Notes: generated from the letters alone by a model not told the origin. A stretch of 64,000 nucleotides of DNA from Scybalousia_A sp052170555 (GCA_052170555.1 JBQNAI010000005.1:71983-135982); one strand, 5' to 3'. Numbered from the stretch's first letter, positions 54,801-63,196 are shown. Numbers and translations are program-made.

Positions 54801-56129
54801 GGTTCTTTGAAATTGAGAATAAGGAGTTTAATTGAAAGCATAAAAATAAACTCCATTTCTACACAAAAGACTGATATTCCTTTTATAGATACCAAAAATT
54901 TCTCCATAAAAGAAAAACATCGCACAATATTAGCACCTTTTTTTACAGATTACATATCTCCCTTTCTACCGGAATTATTCAAAATCAATGGTTATGACTT
55001 GGAGGTGTTACCTAAAAGTGATGAAATCTCAGCTGAGGAAGGTTTGAAGTATGCTAACAATGAAGTTTGCTATCCTGCTACGCTTATTGTAGGAGATATT
55101 ATCAAAGCCTTAAAGAGTGGTAAATATGATGTAGATAAAATATCATTCGGTATTACACAAACAGGAGGTCAATGTCGTGCAACAAATTACTATGCCATAA
55201 TAAGAAAAGCATTAGTAGATGCAGGATTTAAAGATGTTCCAGTAATATCGGTTTCTTTTGGCGGTAATTCTGCTAAAAAACAAAATGGGTTCCGCCTAAA
55301 TTGGAAAAAAACTCTTCCGATACTCCTTTCCACAATACTTTTTGGCGACTCTCTTTCACGATTGTACTGTTCCACAGTAGTAAGATGCAGACAGGAAGAT
55401 AAAAACTACGTAAAAGAAATACACGATGATTATATTCGCAAGGTAAAATCACTCATTCTAAAAAAAGATAGCAAATCTATTGAGAATTTGTTGAAGAATG
55501 CTGTGGAAAATTTCAATTCCTATTTACCAAAAGAGGAAATAAAACGTCCCAAAGTAGGCATTGTAGGTGAGATTTTTTTGAAATATCATTCTTTTGCTAA
55601 CCATAATGTTAACAATTGGTTAATTGAACAAAATATAGAGGTAATTCCTCCAAGTTTAATGACATTTTTTATCCAAACTTTTGTTAACCGCAAAGTTAAT
55701 AAGCAGTATAATATAGAAAAGCAGTTTATTCCACAATTTGTTATGGACTTTTTCTATAAGTTAGTAAAAAAACGCATTGAAAATTGCGATAAAATTATGG
55801 CACAATTCCGTTATTATCATCCTATTGACAACATTTTTGAACTCGCAGATAAAGTTAAAGGCATTTTACCTCTATATGCCCAATTTGGAGAGGGATGGCT
55901 CCTACCTGCCGAAATAGTTAGTATGACACAACACGGCATCAATACCATTGTTTCGTTACAACCTTTTGGCTGTATCGCTAATCATATTATTAGCAAAGGT
56001 GTCGAGAATAAAATTAAAGCACTATATCCTAAACTAAATTATCTTGCATTGGATTTTGACAACAGTGTAACCCCTGTCAACATAAGAAATCGCCTATTAT
56101 TGATGATAGAGTCTATACAAAACACATAA
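51843..56129 (+). CDS. Giant acyl-CoA dehydratase activase-like fusion protein
   Basis: 1428 residues, cytoplasmic. Two BadF/HgdC-type ASKHA ATPase domains stand in tandem: the first at about 12-265 (LDIGSTTAKMVI, DIGGEDAKIIF, NGNCAGGTGAFID), the second at about 330-575 (LGIDSGSTTTKIVL, DIGGQDMKAMY, NEACSSGCGTFIDTF). The cysteines in the NxxCxxGxG and ACSSGCG motifs would bind the bridging 4Fe-4S cluster. A CxGCxNNC motif follows (VCKGCENNCMV), then a DUF2229-like region (IGIPRALNMFEDYHFW) and an HgdB-like region (FGITQTGGQCRATNYYAII). It presumably uses ATP to drive an electron into a radical dehydratase-like reaction; no partner genes are adjacent. Fusions of this size are known in anaerobes. 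Confidence 0.88.
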   Translation: MKTNDTKIYRAGLDIGSTTAKMVIADDNDKIVYSTYMRHNADIKGTVKHIFSEIREQLGNISLYITLSGSAAMGLAERCSFSFIQEVVALHNFARNISKDLHTIIDIGGEDAKIIFLEQDTFPDMRMNGNCAGGTGAFIDQMSAILNLSIQDMDIIGQQSSHLYPIASRCGVFSKTDVQNLIAKNIPISDICASIFHAIAVQVISSLSHGKDIKEKILFAGGPLTFITSLKNAFLEYLNINEQSLIEMEDNNLLVARGCLYNKNVNLFSLNEIENRIISDKNVIIENNAKQLKQLFATQEEYDKWKQDKQKLGNNDKSITNYSGKAYLGIDSGSTTTKIVLIDDDEHILFTYYGKNEGNPINAVIKGLKQLHSTLQRENAKPIICDGCSTGYGEDLIKAAFFLSSSIVETIAHYKAAQKILPNVDFILDIGGQDMKAMYIEDGVLNRIELNEACSSGCGTFIDTFATGLGCNIEEFVHLAIFAKHPCDLGTRCTVFMNSKVKQFLREGRGVSDISAGLSYSVVRNCLYKVLKLEGKSLGEHIVVQGGTMKNDSVVRSLEIMLNKKVYRSTSPELMGAYGCALHAKAYQSNKELKPLNLIDLIHADNYTTKNTVCKGCENNCMVTTYKFTNNNIFHSGNRCEKIFNSCAKAKIKGDNIYHYKYKRLFGSTKEFEKGKYDQNYKNKIFKQQIGIPRALNMFEDYHFWKSLFENLNIETILSDISMYSTYEKSLNQVMSENICFPAKLTHSHIDNLIAKGVKHIFFPYIVYEKRSNGQENNTYNCPIVSSYNVIIKHLKERYKDVVIDNPVFTFKNESLLEKNCKEYLKKTFNISSSAFKNAFRKALKAKQDFEDDIYQKNIEFYKKAKANNQLIILLAGRPYHTDDLIQHSIANIISHLGVTVINEDIARKENFLKNNNSFIVSQWSYINRIENAAFFVAYQSNDVHYAQMTSFGCGPDAFLLDDVQNILKRHHKPATFLKIDDIQNAGSLKLRIRSLIESIKINSISTQKTDIPFIDTKNFSIKEKHRTILAPFFTDYISPFLPELFKINGYDLEVLPKSDEISAEEGLKYANNEVCYPATLIVGDIIKALKSGKYDVDKISFGITQTGGQCRATNYYAIIRKALVDAGFKDVPVISVSFGGNSAKKQNGFRLNWKKTLPILLSTILFGDSLSRLYCSTVVRCRQEDKNYVKEIHDDYIRKVKSLILKKDSKSIENLLKNAVENFNSYLPKEEIKRPKVGIVGEIFLKYHSFANHNVNNWLIEQNIEVIPPSLMTFFIQTFVNRKVNKQYNIEKQFIPQFVMDFFYKLVKKRIENCDKIMAQFRYYHPIDNIFELADKVKGILPLYAQFGEGWLLPAEIVSMTQHGINTIVSLQPFGCIANHIISKGVENKIKALYPKLNYLALDFDNSVTPVNIRNRLLLMIESIQNT

Positions 56130-56265
56130 CAAATATAAAAAGCGATAAAATCATTGTTTATATGTAATATATAGATTCTAATTATCTCAAAAAAATATAG
56201 ACAATCATAATCTTGTCTTTATTGTTAAAATAATTGCTTATTTGTTATGCCTATAATTTCAAATA

Positions 56266-57708
56266 CTAACCGACTTTATTTTCTAACGATATGGAAAGGA
56301 GTTTTTGTGCCTCCACAGCAAACTCCATAGGTAATCTATTTAAAACATCTTTGGCATAACCATTAACTATAAGTCCTATAGCACTTTCCTCGCTTATGCC
56401 ACGTTGACGACAATACATCAATTGCTCTTCAGAAATCTTGGATGTAGTCGCCTCATGTTCCACCACAGCTGTTGAATTATCCACACTAATGTATGGAAAC
56501 GTGTGTGCCCCACATCCATCTGTTAATAGTAAAGAATCACACTGAGAGAAATTTTTAGCATTCTCGGCTGCTTGAACTACTTTTACCAAACCACGATAAG
56601 AATTCTCGCTCTTACCGACCGAAATACCCTTGCTCATAATTGTACTTTTTGTATTCTTACCTAAGTGTATCATTTTCGTTCCAGTATCTGCCATCTGCTT
56701 ATTATTAGTTACTGCAACGGAATAAAATTCTCCAATACTATTATCACCGGCTAACACACAAGAAGGATATTTCCACGTTAAAGCAGAACCTGTTTCAACT
56801 TGTGTCCAAGAAAGTTTTGCATTACTGCCCTTACATATGCCTCGCTTAGTTACAAAATTGAATATGCCACCCTTTCCATCCTTATCACCAGGATACCAAT
56901 TCTGAACGGTAGAATATTTCACTATCGCATCTTTCATAACTATAATTTCAACAATAGCAGCGTGTAACTGATTTTCGTCCCTCTGAGGAGCCGTACAACC
57001 TTCCATATAAGAGACTGATGCTCCTTCATCTGCAACAATCAAAGTTCTCTCAAATTGTCCAGTACCTTTAGCATTGATACGGAAATAAGTGGAAAGATCT
57101 ACGGGGCATTGCACTCCCTTGGGAATATAACAAAAACTACCATCTGAAAATACAGCACAATTTAATGCAGCAAAAAAATTATCATTATAAGGCACGACAC
57201 TACCCAAATATTTTCTAACCAAATCGGGATAATTTTTGATTGCCTCGCTCATGGAACAAAATATGATACCGTACTTCTGCAAAGTATCTTGAAAAGTTGT
57301 CTTAACACTCACTGAATCCATAACAGCATCAACGGCAACCCCTGCAAGTATCTTCTGTTCATGCAGAGGAATCCCCAATTTATTGAAAGTATCCAAAATT
57401 TCTGGGTCTACTTCATCCAAAGACTGTTTCTTTTTTTGTTTTGGTGCTGCATAATATATTATATCTTGAAAATCAATTTGAGGAATTCTCAAATGTGCCC
57501 ACATAGGCATTGTCATAGTCTGCCAAATCCTAAATGCTTTAAGTCTATATTCCAAAAGCCATTGAGGTTCTTTCTTCAAAGCAGATATTTTTCGAACAAT
57601 ATCTTCGTTTATTCCCTTGCCTATATCATCTGTTGCTATATCAGTAACAAAACCGTATTTATACTGTTCATTAGTTACATCACTAATTATTTTATTTTCG
57701 TTATTCAT
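56266..57708 (-). CDS. sufB: SufB, Fe-S cluster scaffold protein
   Basis: Scaffold subunit of the SufBCD complex assembling Fe-S clusters in the cytoplasm. 480 residues, normal length: WLLEYRLKAFRIWQTM near the N-terminus, YIPKGVQCPVDLSTYFRIN, VSYMEGCTAP, then the beta-helix with NFVTKRGICKG and the C-terminal EHEATTSKISEEQLMYCRQRG. In Bacteroidales sufB is usually followed by sufC, sufD and sufS; here its downstream neighbour is the end of the opposite-strand activase gene, so it stands alone. Confidence 0.96.
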   Translation of the reverse strand: MNNENKIISDVTNEQYKYGFVTDIATDDIGKGINEDIVRKISALKKEPQWLLEYRLKAFRIWQTMTMPMWAHLRIPQIDFQDIIYYAAPKQKKKQSLDEVDPEILDTFNKLGIPLHEQKILAGVAVDAVMDSVSVKTTFQDTLQKYGIIFCSMSEAIKNYPDLVRKYLGSVVPYNDNFFAALNCAVFSDGSFCYIPKGVQCPVDLSTYFRINAKGTGQFERTLIVADEGASVSYMEGCTAPQRDENQLHAAIVEIIVMKDAIVKYSTVQNWYPGDKDGKGGIFNFVTKRGICKGSNAKLSWTQVETGSALTWKYPSCVLAGDNSIGEFYSVAVTNNKQMADTGTKMIHLGKNTKSTIMSKGISVGKSENSYRGLVKVVQAAENAKNFSQCDSLLLTDGCGAHTFPYISVDNSTAVVEHEATTSKISEEQLMYCRQRGISEESAIGLIVNGYAKDVLNRLPMEFAVEAQKLLSISLENKVG

Positions 57709-57776
57709 GCCCCCTGTATTCCTTTATGTTTCAATAGAATTTGAAAGAAATCTGTCCTATACAAATTTTATTTCTG

Positions 57777-57784
57777 CAAAGTTA
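57777..57784 (-). promoter_or_regulatory. Bacteroidetes -7 box (TAACTTTG) of sufB
   Basis: The minus strand reads TAACTTTG, 68 bases before the sufB ATG. It resembles the ffh box. No -33 element at the expected distance was clear. Confidence 0.5.
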
Positions 57785-58220
57785 CAAAGTTTTTTTTTAA
57801 TATAAAGTAGTAAATTTTCTTTTGGAGAGTTTTATTCTATTTTACTACATATAAAGGAATGTTTACAACCAATTATCAATGTTTTGTCAGAATACATAAA
57901 ACACTTATTGTAACCGATAAGCATAAAGGTAGAATTACTAAATTTATTTATATTTGACACACCAATCTACTAATATTTTGCAGTAATAATGTAGGTATAT
58001 TCCCATTTTTCTTTACCCATTAAAAATTTTTTATAAAATAAAAAAAAATCATTTTTAGTAAATGAATCTATAATGTCTCATAGTACTCCTATTTAAACCG
58101 TCCAAAAATATTTTAGACTATCCAAATCTTTAACTATATTCGTCTAAACTAAGTTAATATCTATATCTGCAAAATTATTGTAACGATTCGCAAAAATAGT
58201 ATGCTATGGAGTTTTTTTTG

Positions 58221-58228
58221 TATCTTTG
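58221..58228 (+). promoter_or_regulatory. Bacteroidetes -7 box (TATCTTTG) of ribF
   Basis: Perfect match to TAnnTTTG. Since transcription should begin near 58235, the ATG at 58201 cannot be the translation start, leaving the TTG at 58252. Confidence 0.6.
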
Positions 58229-58251
58229 CAAAAATTTTTAAGTTAACTATT

Positions 58252-59244
58252 TTGGAAGTTTTATCATTAGAAAATATTAACTATAAGTGCAAAAAAAATA
58301 ATCAAACGTATATTCCTTGCGTTGTTACCATTGGTATGTATGACGGAGTACATATTGGTCATCAACAAATGCTGCAAGAATTGGTTAGCATGGCACAGCA
58401 GTCTAATTACAAAAGCATTGTAATAACTTTTACTAATCATCCACGTAGCATTCTGGATACAAAAAAAGATAATCCAATACAATTGTTGCAAACAATAGAA
58501 GAACGCTTCAAAAAAATCTCACAATTTGGTGTAGATTACATAATACCTATCACTTTCACCAAAGAACTTGCAGCCCTATCTCCCAAACAATTCCTTGACC
58601 TCCTACTTAAACATTTAGATATAAAAGTTCTTTTGCTCGGGTATGATAATAGATTTGGAGCCATCCTTCCTTCCAAAACTAAAATTACTCGTGCAAATAA
58701 TCAAGAGAAAAAAAGTGAATTCGATCAACTGTTAAAAGATGGCATATATCGGAATATCAAAATTCAAAAGGACAATCTGAACGTTTGTTTTCAAGATATT
58801 GAGGTTTCTTCCACTCAAATTCGTAAAGCAATTATTGACGGCAACATATCCATTGCTAATTCTATGTTGGGATATCCATATTCAATGAGTTCAAAAATAG
58901 TTAAGGGTTTTCAAAATGGGAGACAACTAGGGTTTCCTACAGCTAACATAGTCATAAATTGCGAAAAAATCATCCCTCACGCAGGAGTTTATGCCACAAA
59001 TAGTATAATTGATAGTATAAGATACTATTCTATTACAAATATTGGTAAAAATCCTACATTCAATGCTCAGCAAACTACAATAGAGACTTATATCATTGAT
59101 TTTAATAGTGATATTTATAACAAAGAAATAACAATAGAATTCAATAAATTTATACGTAACGAACAAAAATTCGCTACTCCAGAGGAGTTATCTATGCAAA
59201 TAAATTCTGATTTAGAATATGCTAAAAAGTTTTTTTGTATGTAA
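58252..59244 (+). CDS. ribF: RibF, bifunctional riboflavin kinase/FAD synthetase
   Basis: Makes FMN and then FAD from riboflavin. About 330 residues. The N-terminal adenylyltransferase domain has VVTIGMYDGVHIGHQQML (Met-Tyr where Phe-Phe is usual); SSTQIRKAIIDGNI follows. The C-terminal flavokinase has GFQNGRQLGFPTANIV, NIGKNPTF and ETYIIDF with the catalytic glutamate. I place the start at TTG 58252 because the only upstream ATG (58201) precedes the promoter box, and because homologues begin at this point. The LRR gene overlaps its last 26 bases. Confidence 0.9.
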   Translation: MEVLSLENINYKCKKNNQTYIPCVVTIGMYDGVHIGHQQMLQELVSMAQQSNYKSIVITFTNHPRSILDTKKDNPIQLLQTIEERFKKISQFGVDYIIPITFTKELAALSPKQFLDLLLKHLDIKVLLLGYDNRFGAILPSKTKITRANNQEKKSEFDQLLKDGIYRNIKIQKDNLNVCFQDIEVSSTQIRKAIIDGNISIANSMLGYPYSMSSKIVKGFQNGRQLGFPTANIVINCEKIIPHAGVYATNSIIDSIRYYSITNIGKNPTFNAQQTTIETYIIDFNSDIYNKEITIEFNKFIRNEQKFATPEELSMQINSDLEYAKKFFCM

Positions 59245-59716
59245 TATACTAAGTATAGTATATTATATCTCATTTTGTCAAAATACTGTCTTTACTTCAT
59301 TAGATGAGGCTGTTAAACATCCTGATAGTGTTATCAATCTAGTGCTTAAAAAACAAAAAATAAAGGTCTTCCCTATCGAAATATTGAATATGAAAAATAT
59401 TGAGCGATTGGACTTATCTCGCAATTCTATTAAGGAAATTCCTGCAGAGATTAAAAACCTAAAAAGATTACACTATCTAAATTTAGCACAGAATTATTTA
59501 TCCTCATTACCTAAAGAATTATCAGAACTCCCACTAGATACTCTCATATTGTGGGATAATCAAATTAGAGAATTTGATAAAAGTTTCAGAAATACAAATC
59601 TACGTTTTCTTGACCTACGTGCCATACTTATGACAAGGAAAGAACAAGCAGCCATCAAGCATACCTTTCCTAATGCAAAGATAAAAAAAGATAATGCTTG
59701 CAATTGCGGTAGATAA
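59219..59716 (+). CDS. Small exported leucine-rich repeat protein
   Basis: 165 residues. A likely signal peptide (MLKSFFVCNILSIVYYISFCQ) is followed by about five leucine-rich repeats of the LxxLxLxxNxLxxLP type: IERLDLSRNSIKEIPAEI, LHYLNLAQNYLSSLPKEL, LDTLILWDNQI. Such repeats mediate protein binding. It overlaps ribF by 26 bases, implying translational coupling, and is followed 13 bases later by the amidase gene. No partner is suggested by context. Confidence 0.8.
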   Translation: MLKSFFVCNILSIVYYISFCQNTVFTSLDEAVKHPDSVINLVLKKQKIKVFPIEILNMKNIERLDLSRNSIKEIPAEIKNLKRLHYLNLAQNYLSSLPKELSELPLDTLILWDNQIREFDKSFRNTNLRFLDLRAILMTRKEQAAIKHTFPNAKIKKDNACNCGR

Positions 59717-59729
59717 ATCATAAAAATTG

Positions 59730-60530
59730 ATGTTAATAGCACTTATAAGAACACAGATATTTGATTTTGAAGTAGAGAAAAATCTCAACAATCTTACGGA
59801 CATATGCAATAATCTTTCAAATACGATCGATTGGGTCATATTTCCTGAAATGTTTATAAGTGGATTCGTTATGGACACATCTTTATGTGAGATAAGCAAA
59901 ACCAGAGGATTAGATTTTATGCACAAGCTGGCAATTAATAAATCTTGTTCAGTCGAAGGTTCATTACTTATCGCTGAAAATAATACTATTCCCAGAAAGA
60001 ATACCATTTATCGCAATCGTCATTACTTGATTTCACAAAACAAAGAATGGTATTACGATAAACAAAAACTATTTTCTCTTTCCAATGAGGCTAAAGTGTT
60101 AACAGCAGGAGAAGAATCCACAATTGCAAAAGTGAATGAGTGGAATGTAAATCTCAAAACTTGTTATGATTTACGATTTGCAGATATTTGTAAAAATGGA
60201 ATACAATACTCAAAATATAATAAACAATGTCCTTTATTCAATTACGATATCATGACCTTTGTCGCCTCATGGCCATGGGGCAGAAGCGAACAATGGGAAA
60301 CTCTTTTAAAAGCACGTGCTATTGAAAATCAGTGCTATATCATCGGAGTAAATAGATACGGCAAAGACTCTATGAATTTGGATTACGGTGGAGAGTGTTA
60401 TGTGATTGATATGAAAGGTAATATATTGACTCCTCTATCTCAATCTACTCAAAACATTTTGTATTACAATATAGAGAAAAAAGATTTAGATGAGGGACGA
60501 CATAAATTTCCCGTTTACTTGGATTGGTAA
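59730..60530 (+). CDS. Carbon-nitrogen hydrolase, omega-amidase-like
   Basis: Nitrilase-superfamily amidase of 266 residues, cytoplasmic. The Glu-Lys-Cys triad is visible: FPEMFISGF (Glu 40), YDKQKLF (Lys 111) and KTCYDLRF (Cys 145). The sequence WPWGRSEQWETLLKARAIEN and GVNRYGKD fit the YafV/Nit2 group that hydrolyses alpha-ketoglutaramate or ketosuccinamate; exact substrate is inferred. I take the ATG at 59730 rather than the TTG just before it. It is the last gene of the ribF operon. Confidence 0.88.
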   Translation: MLIALIRTQIFDFEVEKNLNNLTDICNNLSNTIDWVIFPEMFISGFVMDTSLCEISKTRGLDFMHKLAINKSCSVEGSLLIAENNTIPRKNTIYRNRHYLISQNKEWYYDKQKLFSLSNEAKVLTAGEESTIAKVNEWNVNLKTCYDLRFADICKNGIQYSKYNKQCPLFNYDIMTFVASWPWGRSEQWETLLKARAIENQCYIIGVNRYGKDSMNLDYGGECYVIDMKGNILTPLSQSTQNILYYNIEKKDLDEGRHKFPVYLDW

Positions 60531-60786
60531 TACAAATCTAAGTATATTTGCTTTATGTATATAATTTTTTATCATTTTATTATGATAGACACTATTCTTG
60601 TAATTATTCTGTTTTAACTCTCACTAATAAAATATCATTTTAAATATATTTTATTGTTTATTCTTCACATTAAATCTTGCTATAATAGACTTTATACGAA
60701 TAACTTATTAATTTATTTACGTATTAATCATATTTCATCCAATAAACAAATAATCTATTTAAATAAATTAATTATTTCATATAAAA
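60531..60786. other. AT-rich gap between convergent genes
   Basis: Highly AT-rich, no coding frame and no repeat family member seen. It ends at the terminator of the aminotransferase gene. Confidence 0.5.
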
Positions 60787-60826
60787 TTTTAGTGACCCAT
60801 TACAATTATGCAACCGGTCACTAAAA
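60787..60826 (-). terminator. Terminator of the aminotransferase gene
   Basis: Perfect 11-bp stem TTTTAGTGACC (60787-60797) and GGTCACTAAAA (60816-60826), 18-base loop. On the minus strand the stem ends in TTTTATATG. It lies 30 bases past the aminotransferase stop. Confidence 0.75.
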
Positions 60827-60855
60827 CAAATATCTATTTTTATAATATAATATCC

Positions 60856-62055
60856 TTACATAGTTCTACCGGGGTAAACCTTAAGAGCCTCTTTTAAACA
60901 ATTAATACCGGCCATCAAGTCTTCAATACATAGACAATAGGTGATACGTGCTTGCTTTCTCCCTTTCTCTGGATCAGCATAGAATCCAGTTCCTGGAGCC
61001 AACATAACAGTTTGTCCATTTAGATTAAAATCTGTCAATAACCACTCACAAAATTTATCGCTATCGTCTATTGGCATTTCTATCATAGTATAAAAAGCAC
61101 CATTTGGATTAGGACATTTACAACCAGGTATTTCGTTAATTCCTTTAACTAAAGCACGCCTTCTTCTGTCATACTCATCGTTAACTTCCCTAAAATAACT
61201 TTCCGGAGTATCAATGGCAGCCTCCGCAAATATCTGTCCAAAATAAGGGGGACACAATCTCGCCTGTGCCATCTTCATTGCAGATATCATAACTTCCTTG
61301 TTTTTGGAAATAATCATACCTTCACGAGCTCCACATGCAGAATAACGTTTAGAAACAGAATCCAAAAGAATAGCATTTTCCTCAATGCCTTCTATTTCCA
61401 TAATAGAAAAATGCTTTTTACCATCATAAACAAATTCTCTATATACCTCGTCTGCAAATAAGAACAAATCATGTTTTTTTACTATAGCTGCCAATTGTCT
61501 CAATTCCTGCTCAGTATATAAATAACCAGTAGGATTATTAGGATTACACACCATAATTGCACGAGTCTTAGGCGTGATGGCTTTTTCAAACTCTTCCATC
61601 AAAGGCAATGCAAATCCAGTATCAATAGATGAAGGTATGGTTCTAATAACTGCTCCTGAAAGTTTTGCAAACGAATTATAATTGGCATAATATGGCTCAG
61701 AAACTAATACTTCTTCCCCTTCATTTAAACAAACATTAAATGCTATTTGCAAAGCTTCACTACCTCCGCAAGTAATTATGATATCTTTGGCATCAAGTTT
61801 AATATTAAAACGTTGATAATATTCGCACAATTTTTTCCTGTAAGATGCATTACCATTAGACGGAGTATATGCTACTACTTCCATATCTGCTTTTCTTAAA
61901 ACATCCAATGCCCCCGTTGGAGTCTTGATATCCGGCTGACCGATATTCAGATGATGGATCTTTATTCCTCTTTCTTTTGCAGCATCCGCAAAAGGCACTA
62001 ATTTTCTGATTGCTGAAGCTTGTAAAGTTGCTCCTTTTTCTGATATTTTTGGCAT
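60856..62055 (-). CDS. PLP-dependent class I aminotransferase (aspartate aminotransferase-like)
   Basis: Fold-type I aminotransferase, 399 residues, cytoplasmic. HHLNIGQPDIKTP, VAYTPSNGNASYRK, the CNPNNPTGYLYTEQEL block, FADEVYREFVYDG, and the PLP-binding SVSKRYSACGAREG with lysine at about 235. PNGAFYTMIEMP and RITYCLCIEDLM complete the fold. Substrate (aspartate or another amino acid) cannot be settled. It is downstream of two DUF1573 genes on the same strand, probably in one transcript. Confidence 0.9.
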   Translation of the reverse strand: MPKISEKGATLQASAIRKLVPFADAAKERGIKIHHLNIGQPDIKTPTGALDVLRKADMEVVAYTPSNGNASYRKKLCEYYQRFNIKLDAKDIIITCGGSEALQIAFNVCLNEGEEVLVSEPYYANYNSFAKLSGAVIRTIPSSIDTGFALPLMEEFEKAITPKTRAIMVCNPNNPTGYLYTEQELRQLAAIVKKHDLFLFADEVYREFVYDGKKHFSIMEIEGIEENAILLDSVSKRYSACGAREGMIISKNKEVMISAMKMAQARLCPPYFGQIFAEAAIDTPESYFREVNDEYDRRRRALVKGINEIPGCKCPNPNGAFYTMIEMPIDDSDKFCEWLLTDFNLNGQTVMLAPGTGFYADPEKGRKQARITYCLCIEDLMAGINCLKEALKVYPGRTM

Positions 62056-62145
62056 TTTATAATTTGTTTTATTTATTTAAAAAGAAAAAAATTCCGTTAT
62101 CTTCTAAACTTTTAGATATCGGAAATTCTTCTATTGTATATTATA

Positions 62146-62553
62146 TTATTTGTTGATAACTTTTCCTTTTATCTTTAAGATTGTTTTTCCGCTTTTGGCA
62201 TTTGACTCTACCGTAACCGTTTTATTTATAGGTCCAACATTGTTGGTATTATATTTTACCTTGATAGTGGCAGTTTGTCCTGGCATCAAAGGTTCTTTAC
62301 TCCAAGAAGGAATAGTACAACCACAAGAAGAACGAACATTTGTCAACATTAAAGGGGCTTTTCCGGTGTTTTTATAAACAAATTCACAGATACCATTTCC
62401 TCCTTTTTCTACTTCACCATAATCATGTTCCATCTCAGTAAAAGTAATTTCTGCATGTGTACCGCCAGATACCTTACTACCTGTTTTTTCTTGAGCATTA
62501 CCCACAAAAACTACTGCGAAAATAAGCAGCAATGATAAAACTAGTTTTTTCAT
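62146..62553 (-). CDS. DUF1573 exported protein
   Basis: 135 residues. Signal peptide KLVLSLLLIFAVVFVGNAQ; the mature part is a single immunoglobulin-like DUF1573 domain with FTEMEHDYGEVEKGG, KNTGKAPLMLTNVRSSCGC and VKYNTNNVGPINKTVTV. The family is common in Bacteroidetes and its function is unknown. It lies 36 bases downstream of a second, longer DUF1573 gene, a tandem duplication. Confidence 0.9.
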   Translation of the reverse strand: MKKLVLSLLLIFAVVFVGNAQEKTGSKVSGGTHAEITFTEMEHDYGEVEKGGNGICEFVYKNTGKAPLMLTNVRSSCGCTIPSWSKEPLMPGQTATIKVKYNTNNVGPINKTVTVESNAKSGKTILKIKGKVINK

Positions 62554-62589
62554 TTTATTAATTCCTTTTATTTATTAAACATTTATGTT

Positions 62590-63090
62590 TTACTTATTCA
62601 AAACTACGTTACCGGTCAATAATAATGTTGTCCTTTTGTGCAAAGAATCATTACATACAACTGTAATACTCTTTTTAATCTCACCTACTATATTTGTGTT
62701 GTATCTTACTTTCATTTGTGCTTTGCCTTTCGGTTTAATCAACTTAGAGGTAAATTCCACATCAACACATCCACAAGAAATTTCAACACTATCTATTCTT
62801 AAATCTCCATTACCTGTATTAAAAATCTCAAAAGTTACTTCAGCCTTGGATGATTGCAATACCTCACCATAATCAAAAAATATTTTATCAAAAGATATTA
62901 TCGCCCCGCCTCCTCTATATGGGTGCTCTGTCTGTTTATCAATCTTTCTTGTATCACTTTTCTTTTTAAAAATTTTATTCAAAAAAAATTCCTTTTGAGT
63001 ATCCTCTTTTGTTTGTTGGGCATACACGGTATCTACCAGCAAAAACAATGCCAAAGTAGTCAATATCGCTCCAATATGTCTCAACTTCAT
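62590..63090 (-). CDS. DUF1573 exported protein (paralogue)
   Basis: 166 residues from 63090; an ATG three codons upstream is possible. Signal peptide ends near VDTVYAQ. A 40-residue basic linker (FLNKIFKKKSDTRKIDKQTE) precedes the DUF1573 domain: FDKIFFDYGEVLQSSKAEV, FNTGNGDLRIDSVEISCGC and MKVRYNTNIVGEIKKSITV. It is about 40% alike in the aligned part to its neighbour by eye. First gene of the minus-strand transcript from the promoter at 63117-63124. Confidence 0.88.
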   Translation of the reverse strand: MKLRHIGAILTTLALFLLVDTVYAQQTKEDTQKEFFLNKIFKKKSDTRKIDKQTEHPYRGGGAIISFDKIFFDYGEVLQSSKAEVTFEIFNTGNGDLRIDSVEISCGCVDVEFTSKLIKPKGKAQMKVRYNTNIVGEIKKSITVVCNDSLHKRTTLLLTGNVVLNK

Positions 63091-63116
63091 TATAATCATT
63101 TGTCACAATTGAGTTG

Positions 63117-63124
63117 CAAAAATA
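63117..63124 (-). promoter_or_regulatory. Bacteroidetes -7 box (TATTTTTG)
   Basis: The minus strand reads TATTTTTG 26 bases before the DUF1573 start. It is divergent from the phosphatase box at 63168. Confidence 0.55.
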
Positions 63125-63167
63125 CATAAAAGTTTCTTATTCACCTTAAATATTTTGATAAAAATAT

Positions 63168-63175
63168 TAATTTTG
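63168..63175 (+). promoter_or_regulatory. Bacteroidetes -7 box (TAATTTTG)
   Basis: Perfect match to TAnnTTTG, 21 bases before the ATG of the frameshifted phosphatase gene. Confidence 0.5.
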
Positions 63176-63196
63176 CAATACTAATTCTAAAAAACT

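Larger units (their letters stand above)
57709..58251. other. Divergent sufB-ribF intergenic region
   Basis: About 540 AT-rich bases with the sufB promoter at one end and the ribF promoter at the other. No gene or dispersed repeat is seen between. Confidence 0.55.
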
